Both the position numbers and the translations under genes were made by a program. From an uncultured Clostridia bacterium (GTDB lineage: Bacteria > Bacillota > Clostridia > TANB77 > CAG-508), in the NCBI GenBank assembly GCA_948524275.1, contig CAOSLI010000001.1:1-64000 (forward strand): a stretch of DNA of 64,000 bases, read 5' to 3'. Shown here in pieces: positions 53,578 through 63,615 of the stretch (position 1 is the first letter of the stretch; each line of letters opens with the position of its first letter). The notes under the pieces were generated by a model. It was given only the letters and a program-made list of their open reading frames with translations, did not search any database and had not been told where the DNA came from.

Positions 53578-53782
53578 GATGAAGATGAAAGGCTGTAAAG
53601 GTTTCTAGAAAGAGAGTAAGGGTCGTTGGCTGAAAGCCCTTTTAGAGTACATACATAACCGAAACACATTGGAGTAACTTGATTTTTAAAAGAGTGGAAA
53701 GTTTTTTGGTAAGCTTTCAATATGGGTGGTACCGCGGATAAATTGTTCGTCCCTGCTATTTATAGCAGTGGGCGATTTTTGT
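53578..53782 (+). promoter_or_regulatory. T-box riboswitch upstream of aspS copy 2
   Basis: Stem I with AGAGAGT and GGCTGAAAGCC apical elements, the T-box sequence GGGTGGTACCGCGG at 53724-53737, and a terminator (GTCCCTGCTA...TAGCAGTGGGC, then T run) at about 53746-53780. An uncharged tRNA would stabilise the antiterminator. The likely specifier region (about 53646-53672) contains AAC (Asn) and no GAC (Asp), suggesting response to tRNA(Asn); this assignment is tentative. Confidence 0.9.
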
Positions 53783-53889
53783 TTTTCTAAGCATAGATTT
53801 GCAGCTTTAATAAAAATATTAAGAGGTTTATAGGTATCCTTTAAAAACCTAAATATGATTATAAATTTTGAAAGGAATGATTTTAAAAA

Positions 53890-55647
53890 ATGAACGAGTA
53901 CAGAACACATAATTGCAACGAAATTGGATTAGAAGATGTAGGCAAGAAAGTGAGAATTGCAGGTTTTGTAGAAACTATTAGAGACTTAGGAGGCTTAGTA
54001 TTTCTTGATATTAGAGATATGTATGGAGTAACGCAAGTAGTTATTTCAGCTGAAAGCAAAGATGTTGATGAGATATCTCATATACCTGTTGAATCATCTG
54101 TTACAGTTTATGGAACAGTTAGAGAAAGGTCAGAAGATACAGTAAATCTAAAATTAAAGACTGGTAAAGTTGAAATATACATCGAAGATATTAAAGTACT
54201 AGGAAGAAGAACAAAGGAACTTCCTTTTGAAATAAATAATGATAAGCAAGTAAGAGAAGATTTAAGACTTAAATATAGATATTTAGACTTAAGGTCAGAA
54301 AGATTAAAAGAAAATCTTAAATTAAGAGCACAAGTACTTCAATTTATAAGAGAAGCAATGACTTCAAGAGACTTTTTAGAAGTTCAAACACCAATACTTA
54401 CAGCATCATCACCAGAAGGAGCAAGAGATTATTTAGTACCAAGTAGACTTCATCCAGGGAATTTCTATGCACTACCACAAGCACCACAACAATTTAAACA
54501 ATTGTTAATGGTTGCAGGAATTGATAAATATTTTCAAATAGCACCTTGCTTTAGAGATGAAGATGCAAGAGCTGATAGAGTTCCAGGAGAATTTTATCAA
54601 TTAGATATGGAAATGGCATATGCCACTCAAGAAGATGTATTTAGCGTAATGGAACCTGTTATGTATGAGTTATTTACTAAATTTTCTAACAAAGAAGTTT
54701 CTAAATATCCATTTAAGAGAATTCCATATAAAGAGGCTATGCTTAAATATGGAAGCGATAAGCCAGATTTAAGAAATCCACTTGAAATCGTAGATGTAAC
54801 TGATGTTTTTGAACATGTTGACTTGAAGGCATTTGCAGGACAACAAGTAAGGATAATTTCTACACATGATGTAAAAGATCAGCCAAGAAGTTTCTTTGAA
54901 GGAATGACAGATTATGCAATTAAAGAATTAAAAGCTAAGGGATTAGCATGGCTTAGAATTATGGACGATTTAAGTCTTCAAGGACCTATTGCAAAATTTA
55001 TACCAGAAGATGCAAAAATGGAAATGCTAAAAAGAACAAATTCAAAAGCTGGAGATTGTTTCTTCTTCATAGCAGAATATCCAGGAGCAGTTGATAAATT
55101 GGCTGGTGGGGTTAGAGAAGAACTAGGAAGAAGATTAAATCTAATAGATGAAAATAAATTTGAATTTTGTTGGATAACAGATTTTCCAATGTATGAATAT
55201 GACGAAAGAGGAAAATTAACATTTTGTCATAATCCATTCTCAATGCCAAATGGTGGATTAGAAGTATTAGATGCAGAAGATCCATTATCAATAGTTGCAT
55301 ATCAATATGACATAGTATGTAATGGTGTGGAACTAGCATCAGGAGCAGTAAGAAATCACAATCCAGAGATAATGATAAAGGCATTTGAAAAAGTTGGATA
55401 CAACAAAGCATATATTGAAGAAAAATTTGGCGGAATGTTCACAGCATTCCAATTTGGTGCACCACCACATGCTGGAATCGCACCAGGTGTAGATAGAATG
55501 ATAATGCTTTTAACAGATAGTGAATCAATAAGAGAAGTTATTGCATTCCCACTAAGCGGAAAAGCAGAAGACCTAATGATGGGAGCACCAGGAGAAGTTA
55601 CAGATGAACAATTAAAAGAACTACATCTAAAAATATCAGAATTTTAG
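53890..55647 (+). CDS. aspS2: Aspartyl-tRNA synthetase, copy 2 (probably non-discriminating)
   Basis: 585 aa, bacterial type with the same domain order as copy 1 (motif 2 FRDEDARADRVPGEFYQLD, motif 3 GIAPGVDRM). It is in one operon with gatC, gatA and gatB behind a T-box. In Clostridium such an arrangement makes Asn-tRNA(Asn): the synthetase charges tRNA(Asn) with Asp and GatCAB amidates it. The anticodon-domain loop RDLGG differs from RNLGS of copy 1. Specificity is inferred from context. A GAAAGGAATG site precedes the ATG. Confidence 0.94.
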   Translation: MNEYRTHNCNEIGLEDVGKKVRIAGFVETIRDLGGLVFLDIRDMYGVTQVVISAESKDVDEISHIPVESSVTVYGTVRERSEDTVNLKLKTGKVEIYIEDIKVLGRRTKELPFEINNDKQVREDLRLKYRYLDLRSERLKENLKLRAQVLQFIREAMTSRDFLEVQTPILTASSPEGARDYLVPSRLHPGNFYALPQAPQQFKQLLMVAGIDKYFQIAPCFRDEDARADRVPGEFYQLDMEMAYATQEDVFSVMEPVMYELFTKFSNKEVSKYPFKRIPYKEAMLKYGSDKPDLRNPLEIVDVTDVFEHVDLKAFAGQQVRIISTHDVKDQPRSFFEGMTDYAIKELKAKGLAWLRIMDDLSLQGPIAKFIPEDAKMEMLKRTNSKAGDCFFFIAEYPGAVDKLAGGVREELGRRLNLIDENKFEFCWITDFPMYEYDERGKLTFCHNPFSMPNGGLEVLDAEDPLSIVAYQYDIVCNGVELASGAVRNHNPEIMIKAFEKVGYNKAYIEEKFGGMFTAFQFGAPPHAGIAPGVDRMIMLLTDSESIREVIAFPLSGKAEDLMMGAPGEVTDEQLKELHLKISEF

Positions 55648-55657
55648 GAGGTAAAAT

Positions 55658-55942
55658 ATGAAAGTAAGTAATGAAGAATTATTGCACATTGCAAAATTAG
55701 CTCATATAAAGATTGAGCCAGAAAAAGAAGATGAATATTTAAAAAACTTAGAGGATATTTTAAATTTTGCAGATATAATAAAGAATGCTGATACAAGCAT
55801 GATTGAAGATGGAGAAAATTCACAAAATTATAATGTATTTAGAAAAGACGAGATAAAAGTTTTTGAGAATAATGAGGCGCTACTAAGCAATTCAGTGGAA
55901 ACTGAAAGAAATATGTTTAAGATACCTAAAACAATACAATAA
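55658..55942 (+). CDS. gatC: Asp/Glu-tRNA amidotransferase subunit C
   Basis: 94 aa. Small helical linker subunit that clamps GatA and GatB. Typical LLHIAKLAHIKIEPEKED...LEDILNFADII. Starts 10 nt after aspS2 with AGGAGG; gatA follows after 16 nt. Confidence 0.93.
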   Translation: MKVSNEELLHIAKLAHIKIEPEKEDEYLKNLEDILNFADIIKNADTSMIEDGENSQNYNVFRKDEIKVFENNEALLSNSVETERNMFKIPKTIQ

Positions 55943-55958
55943 AGGAAGGAGAAGGAAT

Positions 55959-57434
55959 ATGGATTTAACAGATTTAACCGTGCATGAGTTAATAGAAAAA
56001 TTAGATAAAAAAGAGATTTCTTCAGAAGAAATAGTAAAGGCATATGCAGATAATATAAATGCACATGAAAGTGATGTAAAGGCATTTGTAACGAGTCAAG
56101 CAGATGAAGCCATAGAAGAATCAAAAAAGATTGATGAAGAGAGAAAAGCTGGAAACATAAAATCAAAATTTATGGGTATTCCAATTGGTATAAAGGATAA
56201 CATTTGTATAAAAGGTGTAAAAACAACATGTAGTTCTAAAATGCTTGAGAATTTTGTTTCACCATATGATGCAACAGTTATAGAAAAGTTTAAAGAGCTT
56301 GGATTAATTAGCCTGGGTAAACTTAATATGGATGAATTTGCAATGGGAGCATCAACAGAATATTCTGCTATGCATAAAACTCATAATCCATGGGATTTAA
56401 GCACAGTACCAGGTGGATCTTCAGGTGGGTCTGCAGCAGCAGTAGCGGCCCATGAAGTGCCATGGGCGCTAGGATCTGATACAGGTGGGTCAATCCGTCA
56501 GCCAGCGTCATTTTGTGGTGTTGTAGGATTAAAACCAACATATGGACTAGTTTCTAGATATGGATTAGTAGCATTTGCATCATCATTAGACCAAATTGGT
56601 CCAATAACAAAAGATGTTACAGATAGTGCAATACTACTTAACTTAATTGCAGGACATGATGAAAAAGATTCTACATCAGTAGACGTTCAAAAAAAAGATT
56701 ATACTAAGGCTTTAACAGGTAGTGTAAAAGGACTTAAAATTGGTGTACCAAAGGAATTCTTTGGCGATGGTATAAATGAAGAGGTTAAACAGAAAGTTAC
56801 TAATGCCATCAACCAATACAGGGAAATGGGAGCAGAGATAGAAGAGTTTTCACTTGATATTGCAAATTATTCTTTAGCAACATATTATATAATTGCGTGT
56901 GCAGAAGCAAGTTCAAACCTTGGAAGATTTGATGGAATAAGATATGGTTATAGAGCAAAAGATTACAAAGATTTAAATGAATTATTTGTAAATTCAAGAA
57001 CTGAGGGATTTGGAGCAGAAGTAAAAAGAAGAATAATTCTTGGAACTTATGTGCTTTCTTCAGGATACTATGATGCTTATTATAAAAAAGCACAACAAGT
57101 TAGAAAACTTGTAAAAAAAGAGTTTGATGAGGCTTTTTCAAAATATGATGTAATACTTACTCCAACATCTCCAAATGTTGCATATACAATTGGTACAAAA
57201 TCTAATAACCCATTAGAGATGTATTTAGCAGATATTTGCACAGTTTCTGTAAATATTGCAGGGCTTCCAGGAATATCAATTCCAGTAGATGTAAGTAAAG
57301 AAGGAATGCCAATAGGGCTTCAAATAATAGGAAATAAATTTGAGGAGGAGAAGCTTTTGGGTGCAGCATATGCGTTAGAACAAAAAATTAAGTTTAGAGA
57401 AAATCATAAGCCAGAATTTAAAGGAGGAAAATAA
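55959..57434 (+). CDS. gatA: Asp/Glu-tRNA amidotransferase subunit A
   Basis: 491 aa. Amidase-signature glutaminase that supplies ammonia. The catalytic Lys lies in GIPIGIKDNI, the cis-Ser and nucleophile in GGSSGGSAAAVAA and GSDTGGSIRQPA (Ser-cisSer-Lys). The C-terminal GLPGISIPVDV...GLQIIG is typical. It is directly followed by gatB. Confidence 0.97.
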   Translation: MDLTDLTVHELIEKLDKKEISSEEIVKAYADNINAHESDVKAFVTSQADEAIEESKKIDEERKAGNIKSKFMGIPIGIKDNICIKGVKTTCSSKMLENFVSPYDATVIEKFKELGLISLGKLNMDEFAMGASTEYSAMHKTHNPWDLSTVPGGSSGGSAAAVAAHEVPWALGSDTGGSIRQPASFCGVVGLKPTYGLVSRYGLVAFASSLDQIGPITKDVTDSAILLNLIAGHDEKDSTSVDVQKKDYTKALTGSVKGLKIGVPKEFFGDGINEEVKQKVTNAINQYREMGAEIEEFSLDIANYSLATYYIIACAEASSNLGRFDGIRYGYRAKDYKDLNELFVNSRTEGFGAEVKRRIILGTYVLSSGYYDAYYKKAQQVRKLVKKEFDEAFSKYDVILTPTSPNVAYTIGTKSNNPLEMYLADICTVSVNIAGLPGISIPVDVSKEGMPIGLQIIGNKFEEEKLLGAAYALEQKIKFRENHKPEFKGGK

Positions 57435-57435
57435 T

Positions 57436-58884
57436 ATGGATGAATATGAAATCGTAATTGGACTAGAAGTGCATGCTGAACTAGCAACAAAAACTAAGAT
57501 ATTCTGTAATTGCCCTACTGAATTTGGTGCTGAGCCAAATACACATATTTGTCCTGTGTGTACTGCAATGCCAGGAACACTTCCTGTTTTAAATGAAAAA
57601 GTAGTTGAATATGCTGTAAAGGCAGGACTAGCTACTAATTGCTGGATTGAACAGAATAGTAAAAATGATAGAAAAAATTATTTTTATCCTGACCTTCCAA
57701 AATCATATCAAATATCTCAATTTGATAAGCCATTATGCAATGATGGATATATTGAAATTGATGACGATGAAGGTAATAAGAAAAAAATTAGAATACTTAG
57801 AATTCATATAGAAGAAGATGCTGGAAAGTTAAATCATAGCGAACATGGTGGAGATACATTAGTTGATTTAAATAGAGCTGGAGTCCCACTTATTGAGATA
57901 GTTTCAGAGCCAGACATGAGGTCAAAAGGTGAAGTTGATAGATACCTAAGAAGTCTAAAATCTATACTAGAATGTATCGAGGTTTCTGACTGTAAAATGC
58001 AAGAGGGTTCACTAAGAGCCGATGTAAATATATCAGTTCATAAAAAGAATGCTCCATTTGGAAATAGATGTGAAATGAAAAACATGAACTCATTTAAAAC
58101 TATTCAAGCAGCTTTAGAGTATGAAATCAATAGACAAATTGATATTTGCAAAAATGGCGGAACAGTTGAGCAAGAAACTTTAAGATGGGACGACGCTAAG
58201 GCACAAACTGTTGTAATGAGAAATAAAGAAAATGCACAAGATTATAGGTATTTCCCAGACCCTGATTTAGTGGCAATTAAATTATCAGATGAATACATTG
58301 AAAATATTAAAAATAACTTGCCAGAACTTCCTGAAAAGAAAAAAGCAAGATATATGACTGAGTTTGAATTATCAGAAAAAGATGCTAAGAATCTAACATC
58401 TTCAAAACACTTATCAAAAATATTTGAAGACGCAGTAGAAATTTGTAAGAATGCGAAAGCTGCTGCAAACCTAATAATATTTGACATTGCGAGAATTTTA
58501 AATGATAAAGAATTAGAGGAAGAAGAGATTCCGTTTACAGGAAAAGAACTTGCAAGCATAATAAAACTAATAGAAGATGGAACAATAAGCTCAAGTATTG
58601 GTAAAAAAGTTCTTGAAGAATTGTTTACACTATCTAAGGAAAATATGAAAGATCCAAAAGAAATAATAGAAGAAAAAGGTTGGGTTCAAGTTTCAGATGA
58701 AAATGTAATTAAAGAAGTAGTATCTAAAATATTAGCAGCTAACCCTGGTTCAGTTGCAGATTACAAATCAGGAAAGACAAAGGCAATGGCATTTTTAGTT
58801 GGTCAAGCGATGAAAGAAACAAAGGGAAAAGCAAACCCACAAATGTTAAATAAGATTTTTGCAGAAGAAATTGATAAAATTTAG
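57436..58884 (+). CDS. gatB: Asp/Glu-tRNA amidotransferase subunit B, operon copy
   Basis: 482 aa. The start codon lies 2 nt after the gatA stop, so it is translationally coupled. Strongly similar over its whole length to the stand-alone copy at 4420 (same IGLEVHAEL, zinc cluster, DLNRAGVPLIEIVSEPD and C-terminal NPGSVAD..SGK regions); differences concentrate in the linker around residues 235-250 and 395-405. Part of the T-box-controlled Asn-tRNA pathway. Confidence 0.95.
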   Translation: MDEYEIVIGLEVHAELATKTKIFCNCPTEFGAEPNTHICPVCTAMPGTLPVLNEKVVEYAVKAGLATNCWIEQNSKNDRKNYFYPDLPKSYQISQFDKPLCNDGYIEIDDDEGNKKKIRILRIHIEEDAGKLNHSEHGGDTLVDLNRAGVPLIEIVSEPDMRSKGEVDRYLRSLKSILECIEVSDCKMQEGSLRADVNISVHKKNAPFGNRCEMKNMNSFKTIQAALEYEINRQIDICKNGGTVEQETLRWDDAKAQTVVMRNKENAQDYRYFPDPDLVAIKLSDEYIENIKNNLPELPEKKKARYMTEFELSEKDAKNLTSSKHLSKIFEDAVEICKNAKAAANLIIFDIARILNDKELEEEEIPFTGKELASIIKLIEDGTISSSIGKKVLEELFTLSKENMKDPKEIIEEKGWVQVSDENVIKEVVSKILAANPGSVADYKSGKTKAMAFLVGQAMKETKGKANPQMLNKIFAEEIDKI

Positions 58885-58905
58885 TTAAAATAAGGATGAT
58901 TATAA

Positions 58906-59685
58906 ATGAAGTTGCTAAATATAAATACATGTATTAAATTAGATAATGCAAATGATATTATTAAATTGATATCTGATGGTGAATATAATATTGTGACTCT
59001 TCAAGAAGTCATGAGAAAGATAGATGGTGCAGTATTTGATAAATATAATAAAAGTAAGATTATAAAAGCTAATACTAGTTATAAATACAGTTTCTTCGGA
59101 CCTTTATGGATTGCAGATCACCATGAAAAGAATAATGCGATTTCTAAAGAATTTGGTGGTTTTGCAGAACAGGGAAATGAAATATTATCAATATATCCAA
59201 TTGCTTACTCAGAGAATGTATTTTACTATAAAAACTATTCCAATTTTACAGATACAACAAATTTTAGACAAGAAGATCATCCAAGAGCATTTGAAAATGT
59301 TATTTTAAATATAAATGACAAAAAGCTACAAATCATTAATGTTCATGGAATTTGGAATAAGGATAAAACTGGTGATGAAAGAACTATTAATCAATCAGAA
59401 GTGATTTTATCATATGTTAGAGATGATATTCCATGTATTATTACAGGAGATTTTAATCTTTTACCTAATACTGAGAGTATTAAGAAAATAAATAAAAAAA
59501 TGACTAATTTAATTGAAGAGTATAACATTCAATCAACAAGACCCACATTTGATGATGGTTTAGATAAAGGTGATTTAGTTTGTGACTATATATTTGTTAA
59601 CGAAAAAGTAAAGGTAAATGATTTTAAGGTTTTAAATTGTAATGCCTCAGATCATTTGCCATTAATATTAGATTTTGATATATAG
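58906..59685 (+). CDS. Endonuclease/exonuclease/phosphatase family protein
   Basis: 259 aa. EEP-fold motifs: NINTC at the start, TLQEV (metal Glu), INVHGIWN, TGDFNL (Asp, Asn) and SDHLPL (His). No signal peptide. Substrate (DNA, phospholipid or nucleotide) cannot be told. Sits between gatB and metG with an AAGGATG site. Confidence 0.85.
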   Translation: MKLLNINTCIKLDNANDIIKLISDGEYNIVTLQEVMRKIDGAVFDKYNKSKIIKANTSYKYSFFGPLWIADHHEKNNAISKEFGGFAEQGNEILSIYPIAYSENVFYYKNYSNFTDTTNFRQEDHPRAFENVILNINDKKLQIINVHGIWNKDKTGDERTINQSEVILSYVRDDIPCIITGDFNLLPNTESIKKINKKMTNLIEEYNIQSTRPTFDDGLDKGDLVCDYIFVNEKVKVNDFKVLNCNASDHLPLILDFDI

Positions 59686-59709
59686 AGCTTTTGAAAAGGA
59701 GAGAGAAAA

Positions 59710-61311
59710 ATGGATAAATTTTATGTAACGACTCCAATATATTATCCAAGTGGAAAATTCCATATAGGTACTGCATATACAGAAGTTTTAGCAGATGCAA
59801 TAAAAAGATATAAAACATTGCAAGGGTATGATGCATATATGCTTACAGGGACTGATGAGCACGGGCAAAAGATAGAAGATAAAGCAAAAGAAGCGAATTT
59901 AAGTCCAAAAGAGTATGTTGATCTTCAAGCGGATAGTGCTAAAAAACTTTGGAAAGAAATGAAAATTAATTACAATCAATATATAAGAACAACAGACGAT
60001 TTACATGAAAAGGCTGTAGGCGTTATATTTGAAAAATTTCTAAAGCAGGGAGACATATACAAGGGTGAATATGAAGGATGGTATTGCAAGCCTTGTGAGA
60101 GTTATTTTACAGAAACACAATTAGTAGATGGAAAATGCCCAGACTGTGGAAGACCTGTGGAAAAGATGAAGGAAGAAGCGTACTTTTTTAACATGAAAAA
60201 ATATGCAGACAGACTTTTAAAATATTATGATGAACATCCTGATTTTGTAAAGCCTGCATATAGAAAAAATGAAATGATAAATAATTTTATTAAGCCAGGA
60301 TTAGAAGATTTATGTGTTACGAGAACATCTTTTGATTGGGGAATAAAGGTGCCAAGTGACCCAAAACATGTCATATATGTATGGCTTGATGCGCTTACAA
60401 ACTATATAACTGCACTTGGATATGCATCAAATAATGAAGAATTATTTAATAAATTTTGGCCAGCTGATTTGCAGATAGTTGGAAAAGATATTGCAAGATT
60501 TCACTTAATATATTGGCCAATATTCTTGATGGCACTGGACCTTACACTTCCAAAAACTATTTTAGTTCACAATTGGATAACAATGAAAGATGGAAAAATG
60601 TCTAAGTCTGTTGGGAATGTAATTTACCCAGAACAGTTAATGGAGAGATATGGACTAGATGTGACTAAGTATTTTCTACTTAGACAAGTTCCAGTAAATT
60701 CAGATGGTGTATTTACACCAGAGGAATTTGTAGAAAGATATAATTACAATTTATGTAATGATTTGAGTAATCTTTTAAATAGAACTGTATCAATGATAAA
60801 TAAATATTTTGATGGAAATCTTCCAGTATATAATGGAAATCCTAATGATGAAATAGATATTAGCATAGAAAAAGAAGCGGAAGATACTGTAAAAGAGTTT
60901 GAAAATTTAATGGAAAACTGTGAAATTGCAAATGCTATCCAAAGAATATGGGGATTAGTATCACGCACAAATAAATACATTGATGAAACTTCTCCATGGA
61001 GCCTAGCTAAAGAAGTAGATGGAGAAAGTGAAGAAGAAAGAAAATTAAGGAAAGAAAAATTAAAATCAGCAATGTATCATCTAGTAGCTAACTTAAAGGA
61101 AATTGCAATTTTAATTAGACCTTTTATGGAAGAGACATCTAATAATATATTAAGGCAACTTGGAATATCTAGCGAAAACATAACTTGGAATGACTTAAAA
61201 GATTACAAGAACTTACAAGACATTAAGGTGATTGAAAAAGGTGAGCCAATATTCATGAGACTTGATGTAGAAGAAGAGATAGAATATATAAAAGGACTAA
61301 TGCAAAAGTAA
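59710..61311 (+). CDS. metG: Methionyl-tRNA synthetase (short form)
   Basis: 533 aa. Class I signature YPSGKFHIGTAYTEV (12-26), zinc knuckle CKPCESYF...CPDCGRP, WVWLDALTNYI-type region, and KMSKSVGN near residue 297. It lacks the C-terminal OB-fold dimerisation/tRNA-binding domain present in many 650-residue MetRS, but the anticodon-binding helices are intact. An AAAGGAGAGAG site precedes the ATG. Confidence 0.95.
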   Translation: MDKFYVTTPIYYPSGKFHIGTAYTEVLADAIKRYKTLQGYDAYMLTGTDEHGQKIEDKAKEANLSPKEYVDLQADSAKKLWKEMKINYNQYIRTTDDLHEKAVGVIFEKFLKQGDIYKGEYEGWYCKPCESYFTETQLVDGKCPDCGRPVEKMKEEAYFFNMKKYADRLLKYYDEHPDFVKPAYRKNEMINNFIKPGLEDLCVTRTSFDWGIKVPSDPKHVIYVWLDALTNYITALGYASNNEELFNKFWPADLQIVGKDIARFHLIYWPIFLMALDLTLPKTILVHNWITMKDGKMSKSVGNVIYPEQLMERYGLDVTKYFLLRQVPVNSDGVFTPEEFVERYNYNLCNDLSNLLNRTVSMINKYFDGNLPVYNGNPNDEIDISIEKEAEDTVKEFENLMENCEIANAIQRIWGLVSRTNKYIDETSPWSLAKEVDGESEEERKLRKEKLKSAMYHLVANLKEIAILIRPFMEETSNNILRQLGISSENITWNDLKDYKNLQDIKVIEKGEPIFMRLDVEEEIEYIKGLMQK

Positions 61312-61347
61312 TTGTAATTATATCAGATGAAAGTAGAGTGAAGTTAT

Positions 61348-62733
61348 ATGAAATATATAAATGAAGAAGACATAGATAGTAATAACGTTACCATTTCAAG
61401 AAAAGTATTGAATTTAGACAAGTATGATATGTATTATATAAACTTTGGAATGAAAGATGGAACTAAAAGACAGGTAAGAGTATTTTGCGAAAAAGATACC
61501 TTTCCAGACTTTGGAAATGGATTGTTTAAAAGATATCAAAAAAACTATCCAAAAGAATTATCAATATTTTTCATAAAAAGATTATTAGGACCTGATGGAC
61601 TAATGGCTAAGTCAGGTAGAGATGATTATATATATTTAGGTGGGGAATTCTTAAAGAATGGATGCATTGCAAACAGAGGAATCTTGCAAGAAAACGGAAA
61701 GACAGGTCAAGAGAATTTTGATAATAATTTATTTAATATAAAAATGCAAGTTCAAGCTAAAGAAAATCAGGAAAAGGAACCAAATAGTGAAGAGAAAGGA
61801 AAACATTATGTAATATCAGATATTCATGGAATGTATGGCTCTTACATTGATGCAATAGAAAGATTATCGCCCAAAGACCATTTATATATTTTAGGAGATG
61901 TTATTGATAGAGGTAACGGTGGAATAAAGACTTTAATGGATATTATGAATAGAATACAATATCCAGAGGATAATCCTAAAATAACATTTTTCATGGGAAA
62001 CCATGAAATGCAATTTATGGAGACAGTTGCCATAATGCTAAAACATGAGCTACATAAAAATGATTTAGTTAATATTATAAATCGAAAAAATATAAATTCA
62101 CATATAGGAATGATGAAATTAGATAAAAGACCTAAAAGCGAAATTGAAAGATATGAAGAACAAATAAAAGGATATAAAGAATTTTATGAAGAACTGATTC
62201 ACAAAAAAGGATTAAGTGAATATGAAGTTAGATATATGGAAACATGGCTAACATCTAATAGAGGAACAAGTACTATTTTTAATTATTTAGAGTGTAATCC
62301 AGAAGAAAAACAAGAAATATATAAATTTATGTATAATGCGTATGTAGTCCTACCACAAAAAATAGAAAATAGAGATTATCTTTTGGTGCATGCAATGCCA
62401 CCAAAAGATGATAATATGATAATAAGTATGAAGTTAACAGGTAAAGGATATAAAATGTCAGATGTATCTAGACAGCAATATACATTTATGTTAGATACAA
62501 GAGAATGTGATGCAAGCACATATGAAAATGCTAAAGATTATGGATTTACTACGATATGTGGACATGAAGTCGACCTTGGAAATATTGAGAAAAACAAGAA
62601 AAAAGGATATATTAGAATAGATGCAGGCTGTGGTCATAAACAAAGAAGGTCAAAACTTGCAATGTATTGCATAGAAGATGACAAAGTACAATATATAGAT
62701 GAAAAAGAAGAAATACAAGATATAGAGAAATAA
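61348..62733 (+). CDS. Calcineurin-like metallophosphoesterase with extra N-terminal domain
   Basis: 461 aa. Phosphoesterase motifs at about residues 155-225: YVISDIHGMYGSY (D-x-H), LGDVIDRGNGG (GDxxDRG) and FMGNHEMQ (GNHE); later VHAMPP and TICGHEVDLG (GH) complete the metal site. This is the PP2A/ApaH-like type. The first about 150 residues are unassigned, and a charged helical insertion lies at about 255-310. Protein phosphatase or dinucleotide hydrolase activity are both possible. Confidence 0.82.
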   Translation: MKYINEEDIDSNNVTISRKVLNLDKYDMYYINFGMKDGTKRQVRVFCEKDTFPDFGNGLFKRYQKNYPKELSIFFIKRLLGPDGLMAKSGRDDYIYLGGEFLKNGCIANRGILQENGKTGQENFDNNLFNIKMQVQAKENQEKEPNSEEKGKHYVISDIHGMYGSYIDAIERLSPKDHLYILGDVIDRGNGGIKTLMDIMNRIQYPEDNPKITFFMGNHEMQFMETVAIMLKHELHKNDLVNIINRKNINSHIGMMKLDKRPKSEIERYEEQIKGYKEFYEELIHKKGLSEYEVRYMETWLTSNRGTSTIFNYLECNPEEKQEIYKFMYNAYVVLPQKIENRDYLLVHAMPPKDDNMIISMKLTGKGYKMSDVSRQQYTFMLDTRECDASTYENAKDYGFTTICGHEVDLGNIEKNKKKGYIRIDAGCGHKQRRSKLAMYCIEDDKVQYIDEKEEIQDIEK

Positions 62734-62809
62734 TAAAAAAATACTTGTGCAAATACAAAAAAATGTGGTAAAATAAGAAAAGTTAAAAATATAAAAGGAG
62801 GAAATTTGT

Positions 62810-63535
62810 ATGTCAGGACACAGTAAATGGCATAATATACAAGCCAAAAAAGGAAAAGCAGATGCAGCAAGAGGAAAGATATTTACTAAATTAGGAAGAG
62901 AAATATTATTAGCAGTAAAACAAGGTGGACCAGACCCAACAAGTAACTCTAAATTAAAGGATGTTATAGCAAAATGTAAGGCTAATAATATGCCAAATGA
63001 TACAATAAATAATGCAATAAAGAAAGCTTCAGGAGAAGGAAGCAACAAAGTTTATGAAGAAATGACATATGAAGGATATGGACCATGTGGAGTTGCTTTA
63101 ATAGTTGAAGCAAGTACAGATAATAAAAATAGAACAGCAGCAGATGTAAGACATGTTTTTGATAAAGCAGGTGGAAATCTTGGAACATCAGGATGTGTAT
63201 CATATATGTTTAATAAAAAAGGTGTAATTGTAATTGATAGAACAACAACTGATAAATCAGAAGATGATATGATGATGATTGCATTAGATGCAGGAGCAGA
63301 AGATGTAAAAGCAGATGATGAATGTTTTGAAATTACAACTGATCCATCAGATTTCTCAAGCGTAAGAGAGGCTTTAGAAAATGAGGGACTAGAATTTGTA
63401 GAAGCAGAAGTTCAAATGGTTCCAACAACAACAGTTGAATTAAGTGACGAAGACGCTGAAAAAATGCAACGACTTATTGATAATCTTGAAGACTTAGATG
63501 ATGTAATGAATGTATATCATAACTGGGCAGAATAA
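62810..63535 (+). CDS. yebC: YebC/PmpR (TACO1) family protein
   Basis: 241 aa. Starts MSGHSKWHNIQAKKGKADAARGKIF with the family's IAKCKANNMPNDTI, YEGYGPCGVALIVE and NRTAADVRHVFDKAGGNLG signatures. Members act as DNA-binding regulators or, in recent work, translation factors that relieve ribosome stalling. A TTGTGC...AAAATAAG-type promoter and an AAGGAGG site lie upstream. Confidence 0.95.
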   Translation: MSGHSKWHNIQAKKGKADAARGKIFTKLGREILLAVKQGGPDPTSNSKLKDVIAKCKANNMPNDTINNAIKKASGEGSNKVYEEMTYEGYGPCGVALIVEASTDNKNRTAADVRHVFDKAGGNLGTSGCVSYMFNKKGVIVIDRTTTDKSEDDMMMIALDAGAEDVKADDECFEITTDPSDFSSVREALENEGLEFVEAEVQMVPTTTVELSDEDAEKMQRLIDNLEDLDDVMNVYHNWAE

Positions 63536-63559
63536 AATTTAATAACATAAATGAATAAA

Positions 63560-63591
63560 TAATAGCATATATTTTAATATGCTATTATTTT
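63560..63591 (+). terminator. Terminator after yebC
   Basis: AATAGCATAT / ATATGCTATT stem followed by ATTTTTTG. Confidence 0.85.
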
Positions 63592-63615
63592 TTGTGTTTT
63601 GGAGGACATGCTAAT

